From: an uncultured Lachnospiraceae bacterium
GTDB taxonomy: Bacteria; Bacillota; Clostridia; Lachnospirales; Lachnospiraceae
Assembly: GCA_910579395.1 (NCBI GenBank)
Contig: CAJTUC010000015.1
Span: 20,799-84,798, forward strand
Direction: 5' to 3'
Length of the DNA: 64,000 nucleotides
Shown here: piece after piece, positions 52,322 through 61,018 of the stretch
Layout: every line of letters begins with the position of its first letter
How positions within the stretch are numbered: the first letter of the stretch is position 1
Translations under genes and position numbers: made by a program
The notes under the pieces: generated by a model
Database searches by the model: none
Seen by the model: the letters and a program-made list of their open reading frames with translations, nothing else
What the model was told of the DNA's origin: nothing

Positions 52322-52323
52322 GA

Positions 52324-53052
52324 CTATTTCCTCTTTATTCTTCCTTTTTTCGTGTTTTCTTCTTCTTTCGCGATCGGTATCAGCGCCAGTGTACTGAGTC
52401 CGAGATATTTCTCGACATCTTCCGAACATTTGATCGTATCATCCAACAGATAGACAACAAGTATGATGGCACAGAGAAAAAACACTCCTGCAATTCCGCC
52501 GAATATTGTCCATTTGGCAACGCTCGGCCCGGCCTTTTTGGTCGGCAGATTAGCAGATTCCACAACATTAACTGCATCAATATCCATGACATTCTGAATA
52601 TGTTCTCCTGCCACTTCTCTGATACAGTCCGCAATCTCCTTAGCCTGCACCGGATCGGTATGTTCTACGGTAATCGATACGATCCGCGTATCCGTCGGTG
52701 TATTCACCGACACCTTCTTTAATAAATCCGCATATTCCATATCGACTAAAGAAAGCCGATCGATTACCTTCTCTAATACATATCGGCTGTTTATCAATTC
52801 TGCATAATCCTTTGTCAACTGTGTTCCCATCTGTACATCGCTGTATGTAACCGTTGTACTGTCCGATTTATTCAAAATATAGATTTTTGTCGTTGATTCA
52901 TAAGTCGGCGTCAGGATAAATTTACTGATCACCAGACAAATGACTGCTGCAAAAAGACCAGCGCCCAAAATGAGCCAGAATTTTCTAAACAGAATATGTA
53001 TGATCTCAAGTAAATCTATTTCGATTTCATCATTGTGTTTTTCCATCATCAT
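52324..53052 (-). CDS. cpsC: Wzz/CpsC-type chain-length and kinase-activator protein
   Basis: A 242-residue protein with two helices flanking an outer domain: 'FWLILGAGLFAAVICLVISKFIL' and 'WTIFGGIAGVFFLCAIILVVYLL'. 'DLLEIIHILFRK' at the N-terminus, 'TYESTTKIYILNK' and 'VSVNTPTDTRIVSITV' match the Wzz/YveK family. It sets polymer length and activates CpsD, whose gene starts 2 bases later. The C-terminal cytoplasmic tail contacts the kinase in related systems. Confidence 0.92.
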   Translation of the reverse strand: MMMEKHNDEIEIDLLEIIHILFRKFWLILGAGLFAAVICLVISKFILTPTYESTTKIYILNKSDSTTVTYSDVQMGTQLTKDYAELINSRYVLEKVIDRLSLVDMEYADLLKKVSVNTPTDTRIVSITVEHTDPVQAKEIADCIREVAGEHIQNVMDIDAVNVVESANLPTKKAGPSVAKWTIFGGIAGVFFLCAIILVVYLLDDTIKCSEDVEKYLGLSTLALIPIAKEEENTKKGRIKRK

Positions 53053-53073
53053 TTCCCAATTCTTAATATCTTT

Positions 53074-53805
53074 CTAAATCACTATTTCTTTATCCTGTAT
53101 AACACTAGACGGATTATCATATAACAGCTGCGCCGCATAATCTTCTCCGTATTTTTTTATCATATAATCTGCACAGGCCGACAAATGAGGCGCTCTTTTC
53201 CCCACGTCATGGGCATCTGTTGCAATAAAATGAACCAGTTCCTGCTTTAAGAGTTTTCTGCTATACTGTCTGGTGTCAAACCCAAACTTCCCCATGACGC
53301 TGCCGGCATTTACCTGAATATAACATCCCATTTCTCTTAAATCGCTCATTCCCGATTTTTTTGCCCGGATTTCCCTGTAACGTTCTGCATGTGCCAAAAT
53401 CGGATAATATCCGTTCATCAACAGTGTATAGAGCCCGTTGCGGATATGATCATAATAATCTGACGGATTGAACTCTACAAGTACATATCGCGATCCTGCC
53501 AGCGTTACAGCATGGCCGTTTTCCATTTCCGAAACGAGGTCACTCCGGTAATAGATTTCATTGCCTATGTACAGTTTTATACCGATTTTTTTACCAAGAA
53601 GCCAGCTTCTCATATCCTCTACTTTTAAGGCAAGTTTTGAGAAATCCATTGGTCGATGTCCCGGCTTATTATGGGGTGTAAGAATGATTTCAGAAATGCC
53701 GTCGTCCGCCGCAAGCTGCAGCATCCGCATACTTGTTTCCATATCATGTGCACCATCATCTACTCCCGGTATAATATGAGAATGAATATCGATATACTTT
53801 TGCAT
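53074..53805 (-). CDS. cpsB: Tyrosine-protein phosphatase, CpsB/YwqE PHP family
   Basis: A 243-residue metal-dependent PHP phosphatase: 'YIDIHSHIIPGVDDGAHDMETSM', 'EIILTPHNKPGH', 'YPILAHAERYREI' and 'HFIATDAHDVGKRAPHL' carry the His/Asp metal ligands. It dephosphorylates the CpsD tyrosine tail. GGGGAGG is 5 bases before ATG. First gene of the EPS operon, with a promoter just upstream. Confidence 0.93.
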   Translation of the reverse strand: MQKYIDIHSHIIPGVDDGAHDMETSMRMLQLAADDGISEIILTPHNKPGHRPMDFSKLALKVEDMRSWLLGKKIGIKLYIGNEIYYRSDLVSEMENGHAVTLAGSRYVLVEFNPSDYYDHIRNGLYTLLMNGYYPILAHAERYREIRAKKSGMSDLREMGCYIQVNAGSVMGKFGFDTRQYSRKLLKQELVHFIATDAHDVGKRAPHLSACADYMIKKYGEDYAAQLLYDNPSSVIQDKEIVI

Positions 53806-53848
53806 ATGCCTCCCCAGCGACTTACCCGCACGTTTTGCGGCTTATTAT

Positions 53849-53877
53849 ATAATATAATGTTTTTTTGAATTAATCAA
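53849..53877 (-). promoter_or_regulatory. Probable promoter of the EPS operon
   Basis: On the minus strand TTGATT (53872-53877) and TATTAT (53849-53854) are 17 bases apart, about 44 bases before the cpsB start, within a very AT-rich stretch. A small hairpin CCGCA / TGCGG lies in the leader. Confidence 0.5.
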
Positions 53878-53923
53878 TATTAATTCATCTCAATATTCGT
53901 ACCTCTCAAAACAATTTATTGGT

Positions 53924-54079
53924 CTTTTGCCCTATGAAACGATTGTCCGGGCGACCAGCAAAGAAGCGGAGGCCGTGGACGAGGTTTTAAGGCATTACAG
54001 CAAGCGTATCCGAATTGCTGCCATTGAAAACGGGCATATTGGGAAGTATAAGAACTCGCTTGCTTTTTTCGAAAAATGA
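53924..54079 (+). pseudogene. Remnant of a conjugative-element helix-turn-helix ORF
   Basis: The plus strand reads 'LPYETIVRATSKEAEAVDE' then 'VLRHYSKRIRIAAIENGHI', typical of the small helix-turn-helix ORF near the integrase end of Tn916-like conjugative elements, then runs into unrelated codons and a TGA. It has no start codon. It marks a former mobile element next to the EPS promoter. Confidence 0.6.
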
Positions 54080-54095
54080 ATATACAATAAAGTGA

Positions 54096-54290
54096 CAACA
54101 AATCAATGTTTATTGGGGAATTAGAACAAATCTTGAAGGATGCTTTAGTCTAAGACTGGATGTAGTAAAAGGAAACATCCCTGCCGAAAGCTTATACAAA
54201 AAATGTGGGTATAAGTGTGTCGGGACAACCAGCCTTGGGTATGAAGCGTATGGTCTTCCATGGTACAACCTTTACGAAAAGGCATTGTAA
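54096..54290 (+). pseudogene. Remnant of a GNAT-family acetyltransferase
   Basis: The plus strand reads 'FSLRLDVVKGNIPAESLY', 'KKCGYKCVGTTSLGYEAYG' and 'LPWYNLYEKAL' before TAA. This is the C-terminal third of a GNAT acetyltransferase (acetyl-CoA loop and final strand). The N-terminal part is missing and a stop lies upstream. Between here and 54479 only a GTCCGGC/GCCGGAC hairpin (54432-54450) is seen. Confidence 0.65.
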
Positions 54291-54431
54291 TTTTTTACGC
54301 TTTGGCTAATGGAAAATGCTCAGTCTGTTGCGCAGTGCTGCACATTGAAATGCGTAACTTAGGATTTGTAGAATTCGAAATCTATTGCTCTTTTGTCGGC
54401 AAAGTAGAACTGCCCGACTAAAGCCCGACCC

Positions 54432-54450
54432 GTCCGGCAGTCAGCCGGAC
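54432..54450. repeat. GC-rich hairpin after the ABC permease gene
   Basis: GTCCGGC agtca GCCGGAC, 30 bases past the end of the minus-strand permease gene. It may act as a terminator for that operon, although no T-run follows on the minus strand. Confidence 0.4.
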
Positions 54451-54479
54451 AGGGAACGGCAAAATTTTTCACACTTCTT

Positions 54480-55727
54480 TTACTTCTTTATCTCACATGA
54501 GCAATAGCTCCGCATCGTCAGCCAGAGAAACAGCGGTATTTCCAGAATCGGAACAATTAAAAGCAGCCACGGTGCCCATGCCGTGAGCGGTCCGAGCCGC
54601 AGAAATTCAAAATCGGTCAACGCATACAGAAAGGCATTGCTTCCGCCAAGACCGCCGGAAGGCAGCAGCACCCGAAGATAGGAGGCCGCCTCCCCGCCGA
54701 TCATCATATAGAAAACGGAAGGCCCGATGCCGAACGCAATTGTCAGACCGGTAGCGATTGTTGTATTTTTACATGCGGCCGACAGAAAAAGCACGAAACA
54801 TACGCTTCCAATCAACGAAATAAAACCGGCAAGCATCATCAAATCCTGCATTTCACCGACATTCAGGCTTAGAAGGCTCGCCGCAGAAAACAAGATCTGC
54901 AGCGATGTCTGCCTGCATTCCCAGCCGAACAGGCTATTGGAAATCAGCTGAAAAACTGCCATGCACGGGACAAAAGTCATGATACTGATACTCAAGGCCG
55001 ACAATATTTTAACAAATACAAGACTCCGCCCTCCATGCTTTGTACTGCGCAGGATATCATCCGCGCCGGTCTGATATTCACAGCAAAACAGCGGCGCCGT
55101 GATCAGAATGCACAGGAACATGAGCAGAAATAGATAGAGGCTTTCATACTCCGCCATATTCGTGCCGTATCCCGGATAAAAATAAAAGGGCATTTCTACT
55201 TTTTCATACATCCTGCCGGCAATCTCTCTGGCAGCCGGATTGTTTTTCTGCTCCAGCCTCATCAGATTGGGAAGATGAGAACGACATCGCTCGTAAAAAG
55301 CAAGGGCATCCTCTTTGGTAATCTCCAGATAGTCCGGCGCGAGGCCGCTTTCCGAATCGGCCATGACCTCATGCAGTCTTGCGACCAGTTTGGAGTAGGG
55401 CAAAATTTCACTGTTCCAGACGTTTTGCGGGAAATCTCCGTAAAAGTCGCCGTAAAGCGCCAGATTCTTCTGATAATATTCCAGTCCCAGCGCCATCTTT
55501 TCAGGGGTTACTTCTCCCGCCGCAGGTGCCTGCAGACTTTTTTTGATGGCAAGCGCTTCCCTTCCTTCTATCGTAATCTCCTGTCCGTTTTCTTCATAGG
55601 TGTACCGTTCAAACGTAACGGGCACCCATGCCATAAAAACAGACAATATGAACGCTGCTGTCAGGAAGAGAATCGTGCTCCTGCTCCGTAAGATCCGCTT
55701 CATTTCTTCTTTATATAACCTTTTCAT
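54480..55727 (-). CDS. ABC-2 type permease in the ECF-sigma operon
   Basis: About 415 residues. First helix 'TILFLTAAFILSVFMAWVPV', an outer domain of ~170 residues, then five or six helices ('LLMFLCILITAPLFCCEYQTGADDILRSTKHGGRSLV' region, typical of this permease class). It pairs with the ATPase encoded upstream. The start is uncertain: ATG at 55739 is one base from AAGGAG, ATG at 55727 thirteen. An 80-base palindromic element separates it from the ATPase gene. Confidence 0.82.
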   Translation of the reverse strand: MKRLYKEEMKRILRSRSTILFLTAAFILSVFMAWVPVTFERYTYEENGQEITIEGREALAIKKSLQAPAAGEVTPEKMALGLEYYQKNLALYGDFYGDFPQNVWNSEILPYSKLVARLHEVMADSESGLAPDYLEITKEDALAFYERCRSHLPNLMRLEQKNNPAAREIAGRMYEKVEMPFYFYPGYGTNMAEYESLYLFLLMFLCILITAPLFCCEYQTGADDILRSTKHGGRSLVFVKILSALSISIMTFVPCMAVFQLISNSLFGWECRQTSLQILFSAASLLSLNVGEMQDLMMLAGFISLIGSVCFVLFLSAACKNTTIATGLTIAFGIGPSVFYMMIGGEAASYLRVLLPSGGLGGSNAFLYALTDFEFLRLGPLTAWAPWLLLIVPILEIPLFLWLTMRSYCSCEIKK

Positions 55728-55765
55728 ATGGATGACCATGCTCCTTTCGAATTTCAAAGATTTTC

Positions 55766-55845
55766 AGACAATTGCAAAACACATTTTCCACGAAAGCAGT
55801 TGTACAGAATAGATAACTTCCGGAAACATCGTTTCGCAATTATCT
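55766..55845. repeat. Core-less palindromic element related to copy D
   Basis: It begins AGACAATTGCAAAAC and ends GTTTCGCAATTATCT, inverted with a few mismatches. The left 50 bases, including GTTGTACAGAATAGATAA, match the left end of the element at 23252, but the GGCACGC core is absent. Its right end overlaps the TAG stop of the ABC ATPase gene (55844-55846). It looks like a deletion derivative or the basal form of that family. Confidence 0.75.
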
Positions 55846-56740
55846 AATTTTCAGCAAAATGCTTCTGTGCCGGGAAAAGCTGAAGATATAAATCTTCAAG
55901 GCGCGGCTCTTTTAGCACGGCGCCCGACATATCTTCCTGCTTTCCGATGTAGCGCAGCGATACACCGCCGTCCGCTTCGTTGCGCAGATTGACGATCTGC
56001 ACTTTCTTTTCCCATCTTTCAAGTTCCTGCGGCGCGATAAATCCCTCGAATACTTTTCCCTGCATCTGTGTGACCAGTTCCTGCGTAGTTCCTGTCTGCA
56101 GAATCCTTCCGTCTTTCATGATGGCGTTCTGCGTCGCGATATATTCCACATCCGACACGATATGGGTGGAAATCAGTACGATCCTGTCATGAGCAAATTC
56201 CGACAACAGGTTGCGGAAGCGTACCCGTTCACCGGGGTCAAGACCGCTTGTCGGTTCATCCAGCACCAGAAACTCCGGGTCGTTCAAAAGGGCCTGTCCG
56301 ATGCCCACCCGCCGCTTCATGCCGCCTGACAGCTTAGTGATCTTCTTTTTCCGTACATCCTCCAGCGAAAGCCTGACCAGCAGTTCGTCAATTTTCCGTC
56401 TGGCTTGTTTGTCGCTCATGCCTTTCATCGCGGAAATATATTCCAGATATTGTTGTACCGTAAATTCAGGATAAAATCCAAATTCCTGCGGCAGATACCC
56501 GATAATGCTCCGATAAGCATCACCCAGCTGTCCGATTTCCACACCATCATAGCAGATACGCCCTTCGGACGGCTTCATGATGCCGCAGATCATGCGCATC
56601 AGCGTGGTCTTTCCTGCACCGTTCGCCCCGAGCAGCCCCCAGACGCCGGAAGTGAAACGCAGGCTCACATCCTCCACCGCTTTTTTAACGTTGTTTCTGT
56701 CCTTAAAATTTTTTGAAATATGCTCTAATACGATTTCCAT
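55844..56740 (-). CDS. ABC transporter ATP-binding protein in the ECF-sigma operon
   Basis: About 298 residues: Walker A 'GLLGANGAGKTTLMRMICG', signature 'KLSGGMKRRVGIGQALL', Walker B 'FLVLDEPTSGLDP', H-loop 'LISTHIVSDV' and a C-terminal extension. The ATG at 56740 has GGAGAG about 9 bases upstream and lies inside the end of the preceding membrane-protein gene (16-base overlap), so the two are coupled. With the permease at 54480 it forms an exporter of unknown substrate. Confidence 0.9.
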   Translation of the reverse strand: MEIVLEHISKNFKDRNNVKKAVEDVSLRFTSGVWGLLGANGAGKTTLMRMICGIMKPSEGRICYDGVEIGQLGDAYRSIIGYLPQEFGFYPEFTVQQYLEYISAMKGMSDKQARRKIDELLVRLSLEDVRKKKITKLSGGMKRRVGIGQALLNDPEFLVLDEPTSGLDPGERVRFRNLLSEFAHDRIVLISTHIVSDVEYIATQNAIMKDGRILQTGTTQELVTQMQGKVFEGFIAPQELERWEKKVQIVNLRNEADGGVSLRYIGKQEDMSGAVLKEPRLEDLYLQLFPAQKHFAEN

Positions 56741-57522
56741 AATAACGCTCTCTCCTTTTCCTTTGAGAATAATCTTCGATACCCCCATCCAATCGCGCCG
56801 ACACACAACATCGTGTACAGAATGCCAAACCACAGAATACCGTCCGGCAGCAGATGGCTTACGACATTCACGATTTCATAGGCTGCGCAGACAGATACAA
56901 TACAAAGCAACAGGGGCTGGCCGACAGATACACAGGGTTCCCTTCGCATCCACAACATCAGAACAGTAACTGCCGCCGTCAAAAAGGGAATCACGCCGAA
57001 CAGGAACACGACTTTTCCGCCCACGCCGGCACGCATGGATAAAAACGCCAGCACCGATAACATCCCCATATCCCCAACACCGATAAAAAGCAGCTGTGCC
57101 GCCAGCCCACCCCTGACAGAAAAGCGGGTGGCGCGTTCTACCTCGAACATCCGACAGCGTATGGACCTTTGCAGAATCGGCAGGACACATACCGCAATAA
57201 TGCCGCTGCATCCACATAAAAATCTGGGGATATTTTCCGGCAGTATGCACAATGTGCTTCCCGGTATTCCGTCCGCCTGTATACCGTAAATACTGAAAAA
57301 TACGGCGCACAAAAGCGCTAATACCATGCCCTGCCAAAACCAGATCTTCCACGCGATAAACTTTATCTGCTTCACCATAAATCCCCGAAAAGACAACTGG
57401 CACCGCCCCGCAAAAACCGGCCGGACATCCCGCGCAAGCCGCTGCGTTTCTTCCAGCCGTGCCTCATAAGGGACCGCCCCCTCCACCGCCAGCAGATTCT
57501 TCCATTGTTCTTTTTCTTTCAT
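56725..57522 (-). CDS. Membrane protein between ECF sigma factor and ABC genes
   Basis: 265 residues: a soluble N-terminal ~55 residues ('QRLARDVRPVFAGRC') and six helices. AAAGGAGG is 5 bases before ATG. In similar loci a membrane protein after the sigma gene can act as anti-sigma factor or transport accessory; the position suggests this but no anti-sigma motif is seen. A long palindromic element lies between it and the sigma gene. Confidence 0.65.
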   Translation of the reverse strand: MKEKEQWKNLLAVEGAVPYEARLEETQRLARDVRPVFAGRCQLSFRGFMVKQIKFIAWKIWFWQGMVLALLCAVFFSIYGIQADGIPGSTLCILPENIPRFLCGCSGIIAVCVLPILQRSIRCRMFEVERATRFSVRGGLAAQLLFIGVGDMGMLSVLAFLSMRAGVGGKVVFLFGVIPFLTAAVTVLMLWMRREPCVSVGQPLLLCIVSVCAAYEIVNVVSHLLPDGILWFGILYTMLCVGAIGWGYRRLFSKEKERALLWKSY

Positions 57523-57571
57523 TGCTGCCTCCTTTCTTCCTGCAAAAAACTAATTTCCATCCCATGTAAGG

Positions 57572-57752
57572 GTTGCACTCCCGCCTCCGGCCAGGCAGCA
57601 TATCGTTCCCGCGGAGGCCCTTGAAAACCGTCGGTACTTAGTGAAAAAGGCGCTTTGCGACTTTTGAACTTAGTACCGCTACTGGTTTTCGCGGAGCGCA
57701 AGCGTGCCTCCAAGGGAACGATATGCTGCCCGGCCAAAGGCGGGAGTGCAAC
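57572..57752. repeat. Long palindromic element, GGCACGC family, copy B
   Basis: Arms of 39 bases (GTTGCACTCCCGCC ... CATATCGTTCCC and complement) differ at only three positions, all G-U pairs if transcribed from the minus strand. The centre, read on the minus strand, has TTGGAGGCACGCTTGCGC ... GCGGTACTAAGTTC and the matching right half, as in copy A. It lies between the ECF sigma factor gene and its downstream membrane-protein gene, i.e. inside an operon. Confidence 0.85.
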
Positions 57753-57759
57753 ATACCCT

Positions 57760-58278
57760 CTACTTTAACACTTCCCGCATGATCTTCACCGCCTTGCGCA
57801 GCCTCGTCTGTACCGTACGCAGGGGAAGGCCCGTGATATCGGAAATCTCGCGCATCGTCAGTTCCTGTCCGTACCGCAGCAGTATCAGTTCCCGCATACT
57901 ATTGTCCAAATGAGTTAATGCCGTTGCAAGCTGCTGCCTGTCCTCCACTGTCTGATACCCGCATTCCGGCGCGCAGACAGCTTCCGAAACAGCCTCCGAG
58001 AGAGATTCCGTCACAGGATGCTTCCGTTTCATATCGATACAGGTATTTGCCGCAATCCGATATAAAAAGGCGCGGAATGCTCCCCTGTTCTCATACTGTC
58101 CCAGAAACCGCACCAGTTTCAGAAATGTTTCCTGCGTGGCATCCAGCGCACTTTCCCTGTCGGGCATATGCCACAGGCAATAGCGCAGAATGGCAGGGTA
58201 GTAGAATGCCACCAGTTCATCAAGACATTCCTTTCTGCCGTTTTTGATCTGCTCTATCAGTTCTTCTTCGCGCGCCAT
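57760..58278 (-). CDS. ECF-type RNA polymerase sigma factor
   Basis: A 172-residue sigma-70 family factor with region 2 ('VAFYYPAILRYCLWHMPDRESALDATQETFLKLVRFL', the 'DATQETF' core) and region 4 ('LDNSMRELILLRYGQELTMREISDITGLPLRTVQTRLRKAV'). It directs RNA polymerase to a small regulon, probably including its own operon of membrane protein, ABC ATPase and permease. AAGGGA is about 12 bases before ATG. The stop is followed after 7 bases by a palindromic element. Confidence 0.92.
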   Translation of the reverse strand: MAREEELIEQIKNGRKECLDELVAFYYPAILRYCLWHMPDRESALDATQETFLKLVRFLGQYENRGAFRAFLYRIAANTCIDMKRKHPVTESLSEAVSEAVCAPECGYQTVEDRQQLATALTHLDNSMRELILLRYGQELTMREISDITGLPLRTVQTRLRKAVKIMREVLK

Positions 58279-58421
58279 AATAACTTTTTATCCCTTCTTT
58301 TGGTCCGTTTTTGTCAGGAAGCATCTCTTTATACTAATAATGACGATGGCAAAACGAAAAATGATTTTGCCACCGTCCAAAATTTACTTCCAAAAATTTA
58401 CTTTACAACACGCTTTCCATA

Positions 58422-59549
58422 TCAGGTTTCGGGAGAGGACTCTGTCCTCGGCCTTCTAAATTCTCCCGCATTTTCCACCGCCGGGTCTTTCATCTGATAG
58501 ACGCGGTGCCATTCCTTCGTCGCTTCGTCCTTGACCGTCTCGCTGCGGTTCTGGTAGAGGAACTTGGTCAATTCGTAGCAGTCTATCCATATTTCGTTAT
58601 TGCTTTCCTTCTGAGATTCGTCAAAGATCAGTTCCAATCCCCAATGTAAATGAACAACCTCGATATTATTTACATTTTCCGTCGTGCTGTATCCCGTGTG
58701 GCCCATGTAGCCGACGACATCGCCTGCCGTCACGATGCTGCCAACTTCCAATTGTTTATTATATGGAAAATTCTGTCTAAGATGCGCGTAATAATAGTAC
58801 CTCTTTCCATCGAAACTGCGGATACCGATGCGCCAGCCGCCGTATTGATTCCAACCGAGCGCTTCTACATAACCGGATTCGATGGCGATTATCGGTGTAC
58901 CGATCTGTCCCATCATATCGTGTCCGAGATGCGGCCTTGAGTAGCCATAACTTCTGGATGAACCGAAATCATCATAATGGCTGTAATCGAATCCTTTTGC
59001 GATGGGTGAAAAAGCTTTCAGTCCGTAAAAATTTTTCCACTCCTTTTCTCCGGTATCACCTTTCGGCACTTCCAGCGAGAACTCTCCCACCATGCCGCTC
59101 AACACCGCACCGTAAGCCTCCTTATAATAATCATAATATTCCATCTTTTTCGTCAGCTGCTCCATCGTTGTTTCACCGGAACGCAGCTTTTCCGCCGTCT
59201 CCTGCAGTTCCGAAACACTGTTTTTGTCAAACTTTCCGCCATGCCTTGCCCCAACATATGCCAAAAGCTCTATCCAGTCCGTATGGATTTCATCCTGATA
59301 GGAATCAACATCCAGCTCATAGGCTTTTTTCATTGCCTCGCAGGTAATATTGAAATCCACCCATTTGATATAGCTGCCGTCGGCGGATACCTCCACCGCC
59401 TCTCCTGCATTTTCCATTTCTTCCCATACGAATCCATTTCCCGCCTGCCCGTCGGTATCCCTGCTGCCGATTTCTTTGACCAGCCAGACACACACGACCG
59501 CCACGAGCAGAACCAGCTCTATCCTGATTCCCCATTTGATTTTTCGCAT
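58422..59549 (-). CDS. M23-family cell-wall metallopeptidase, membrane anchored
   Basis: About 375 residues: N-terminal anchor ('IRIELVLLVAVVCVWLVKEIG'), a helical domain of ~140 residues, and an M23/LytM domain with zinc ligands in 'SRPHLGHDMMGQIGTPIIA' (HxxxD) and 'VVHLHWGLELIF' (HxH). Relatives cut peptidoglycan cross-links; in clostridia several act in sporulation or division. The start at 59549 has GGGTG upstream; the frame to 59579 is less likely. It is flanked upstream by a strong terminator, so it is its own unit. Confidence 0.88.
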   Translation of the reverse strand: MRKIKWGIRIELVLLVAVVCVWLVKEIGSRDTDGQAGNGFVWEEMENAGEAVEVSADGSYIKWVDFNITCEAMKKAYELDVDSYQDEIHTDWIELLAYVGARHGGKFDKNSVSELQETAEKLRSGETTMEQLTKKMEYYDYYKEAYGAVLSGMVGEFSLEVPKGDTGEKEWKNFYGLKAFSPIAKGFDYSHYDDFGSSRSYGYSRPHLGHDMMGQIGTPIIAIESGYVEALGWNQYGGWRIGIRSFDGKRYYYYAHLRQNFPYNKQLEVGSIVTAGDVVGYMGHTGYSTTENVNNIEVVHLHWGLELIFDESQKESNNEIWIDCYELTKFLYQNRSETVKDEATKEWHRVYQMKDPAVENAGEFRRPRTESSPET

Positions 59550-59614
59550 AATGACACCCTGTGCCGCTTCACAGCCCACACGCTTTTCGCAAATCTTATG
59601 AAAATATATGAAAA

Positions 59615-59645
59615 AAATCTGCGGGTTATGTCAGCCCGCAGATTT
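59615..59645 (-). terminator. Terminator of the GT2-GtrA gene
   Basis: AAATCTGCGGG pairs exactly with CCCGCAGATTT around a 9-base loop; on the minus strand it is followed by TTTTTC. It lies 30 bases after the stop at 59676. Confidence 0.85.
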
Positions 59646-59675
59646 CTATAAACCGCCGCTCTATTGTGTCAATCT

Positions 59676-60758
59676 TTAAAGAGAATGCGAAGATTTTTTA
59701 TAAACAAATTCTCTTTGTATGACAAAGCTCAGAAAGAACAAAAATACATCCACCGGTATTTTCACCGCCACCTCATACCCTCCAATCAGATGAAAAAGCT
59801 CGTTGACCAGGAATGCGCTGCAAAGCATCTGGCAGACCGCAAGTACACAGTACTTTACGGCCGTCGCCGCAAGGTTTGCGCTGCTTTTGAATACGACCTT
59901 ATAATTCAAAAGGAAGTTATAGACAGCCGAGATGACTCTTGCCAGCACGGTCGCGCTGAAAATATAAGGCAGTTCTTCCAAAAAGCCGGGCACCGTCTGC
60001 AAAGTCCTGCAGAACAGTCCAAAAAGCACCAAATCTAAAACACTGGACGATAAGGAAGAGAACAAAAACTTTCCGAATATCATATAAATCCGAATGGAAT
60101 CTATGATCGGGTTAAAATGGCTCGTCTTATTTGCCTCCAAATAAATCGTCTCCACCGGTACTTCCAGAATTGGAATGTCCAGATTTTTCGTCTCGATCAG
60201 CATGTTTGTCTCATACTCAAAACGCTCTCCCTTGACATTCATGAGCGCTTTCATAAAAGAAACGGGAATCGCCCGGAGCCCTGTCTGGGTATCGGAAACT
60301 GACAGTCCGACCAGATAGCGAAACACCTTTCTCGTGCATTTATTGCCGAAACTCGAACGCGCCGGCACATCCGACGCATCAAAATCGCGGCAGCCGAGAA
60401 CGAGCGCCTTCGGATTTTCCCACAATTTCCGCATACATGCCAGAATGTCATGGGGCGTATGCTGTCCGTCGGAATCCGCGGTCACACAGCCGCACAGCCC
60501 CGGAAATTTTAGCAAACAGGCATTAAAAGCCGTCTTCAACGCCCGGCCTTTACCCAGATTCACCGCATGATGCAGCACCTCGCAGCCTTCAACCGTCTCC
60601 GCCTGCGAAAACAGTTCCTGATAATCGCTGCCGCTTCCATCATCCACCACGATGATGTGCACGATGCCGGCCGCTTTCAACTGCTCAAGCAGTTTCAGCA
60701 ATTTTTCATCCGGTTCATATGCCGGTATGATGACCGGTATATTATAATAGGAAGACAT
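59676..60758 (-). CDS. Family 2 glycosyltransferase fused to a GtrA domain
   Basis: About 360 residues. The N-terminal ~235 residues are a GT2 enzyme of the DPM1/GtrB class ('VIIPAYEPDEKLLKLLEQL', 'IIVVDDGSGSDYQELF', 'NLGKGRALKTAFNACL', 'GCVTADSDGQHTPHDI', 'DTQTGLRAIP'). The C-terminal ~120 residues form four GtrA helices ('FLFSSLSSSVLDLVLFGLF', 'VISAVYNFLLNYKVVF'). Such fusions make and flip a polyprenyl-phosphate sugar used by outer-face glycosyltransferases; the large membrane protein at 61019 may be that user. The start at 60758 has AAAGGA 8 bases upstream. Confidence 0.9.
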   Translation of the reverse strand: MSSYYNIPVIIPAYEPDEKLLKLLEQLKAAGIVHIIVVDDGSGSDYQELFSQAETVEGCEVLHHAVNLGKGRALKTAFNACLLKFPGLCGCVTADSDGQHTPHDILACMRKLWENPKALVLGCRDFDASDVPARSSFGNKCTRKVFRYLVGLSVSDTQTGLRAIPVSFMKALMNVKGERFEYETNMLIETKNLDIPILEVPVETIYLEANKTSHFNPIIDSIRIYMIFGKFLFSSLSSSVLDLVLFGLFCRTLQTVPGFLEELPYIFSATVLARVISAVYNFLLNYKVVFKSSANLAATAVKYCVLAVCQMLCSAFLVNELFHLIGGYEVAVKIPVDVFLFFLSFVIQREFVYKKSSHSL

Positions 60759-60793
60759 AAGATTATCCTTTCTATGATGATATGATTGGTATT

Positions 60794-60980
60794 GTGAAAG
60801 GCCGCGACTGGCCGGCGGACGAAAAAGTTTCCGCTGCGCGGCACGCTTTCGCTCCGCTAAAAGGTGTAACGGTACTAAGGATTTTGTGACACAAGTGTCC
60901 CAAAATCCAAGTGCCGACACCTTTTACAGGGCCGCCCAGCGGAAATCTTTTTCGTCTGCCGGCCCACCGCGGCCTTTCAC
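60794..60980. repeat. Long palindromic element, GGCACGC family, copy C
   Basis: Arms of about 43 bases (GTGAAAGGCCGCG ... TTTCCGCTG and complement) differ at five positions. The centre has CGGCACGCTTTCGCTCCGC, GTAACGGTACTAAGG, an internal palindrome and AAGTGCCGAC ... AGGGCCGCC, matching copies A and B. It separates the large membrane protein gene (stop 61019) from the GT2-GtrA gene. Confidence 0.85.
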
Positions 60981-61018
60981 ATGATCAGCAATAGGAAGAG
61001 TGCCGCTCTCCAAGGCAT

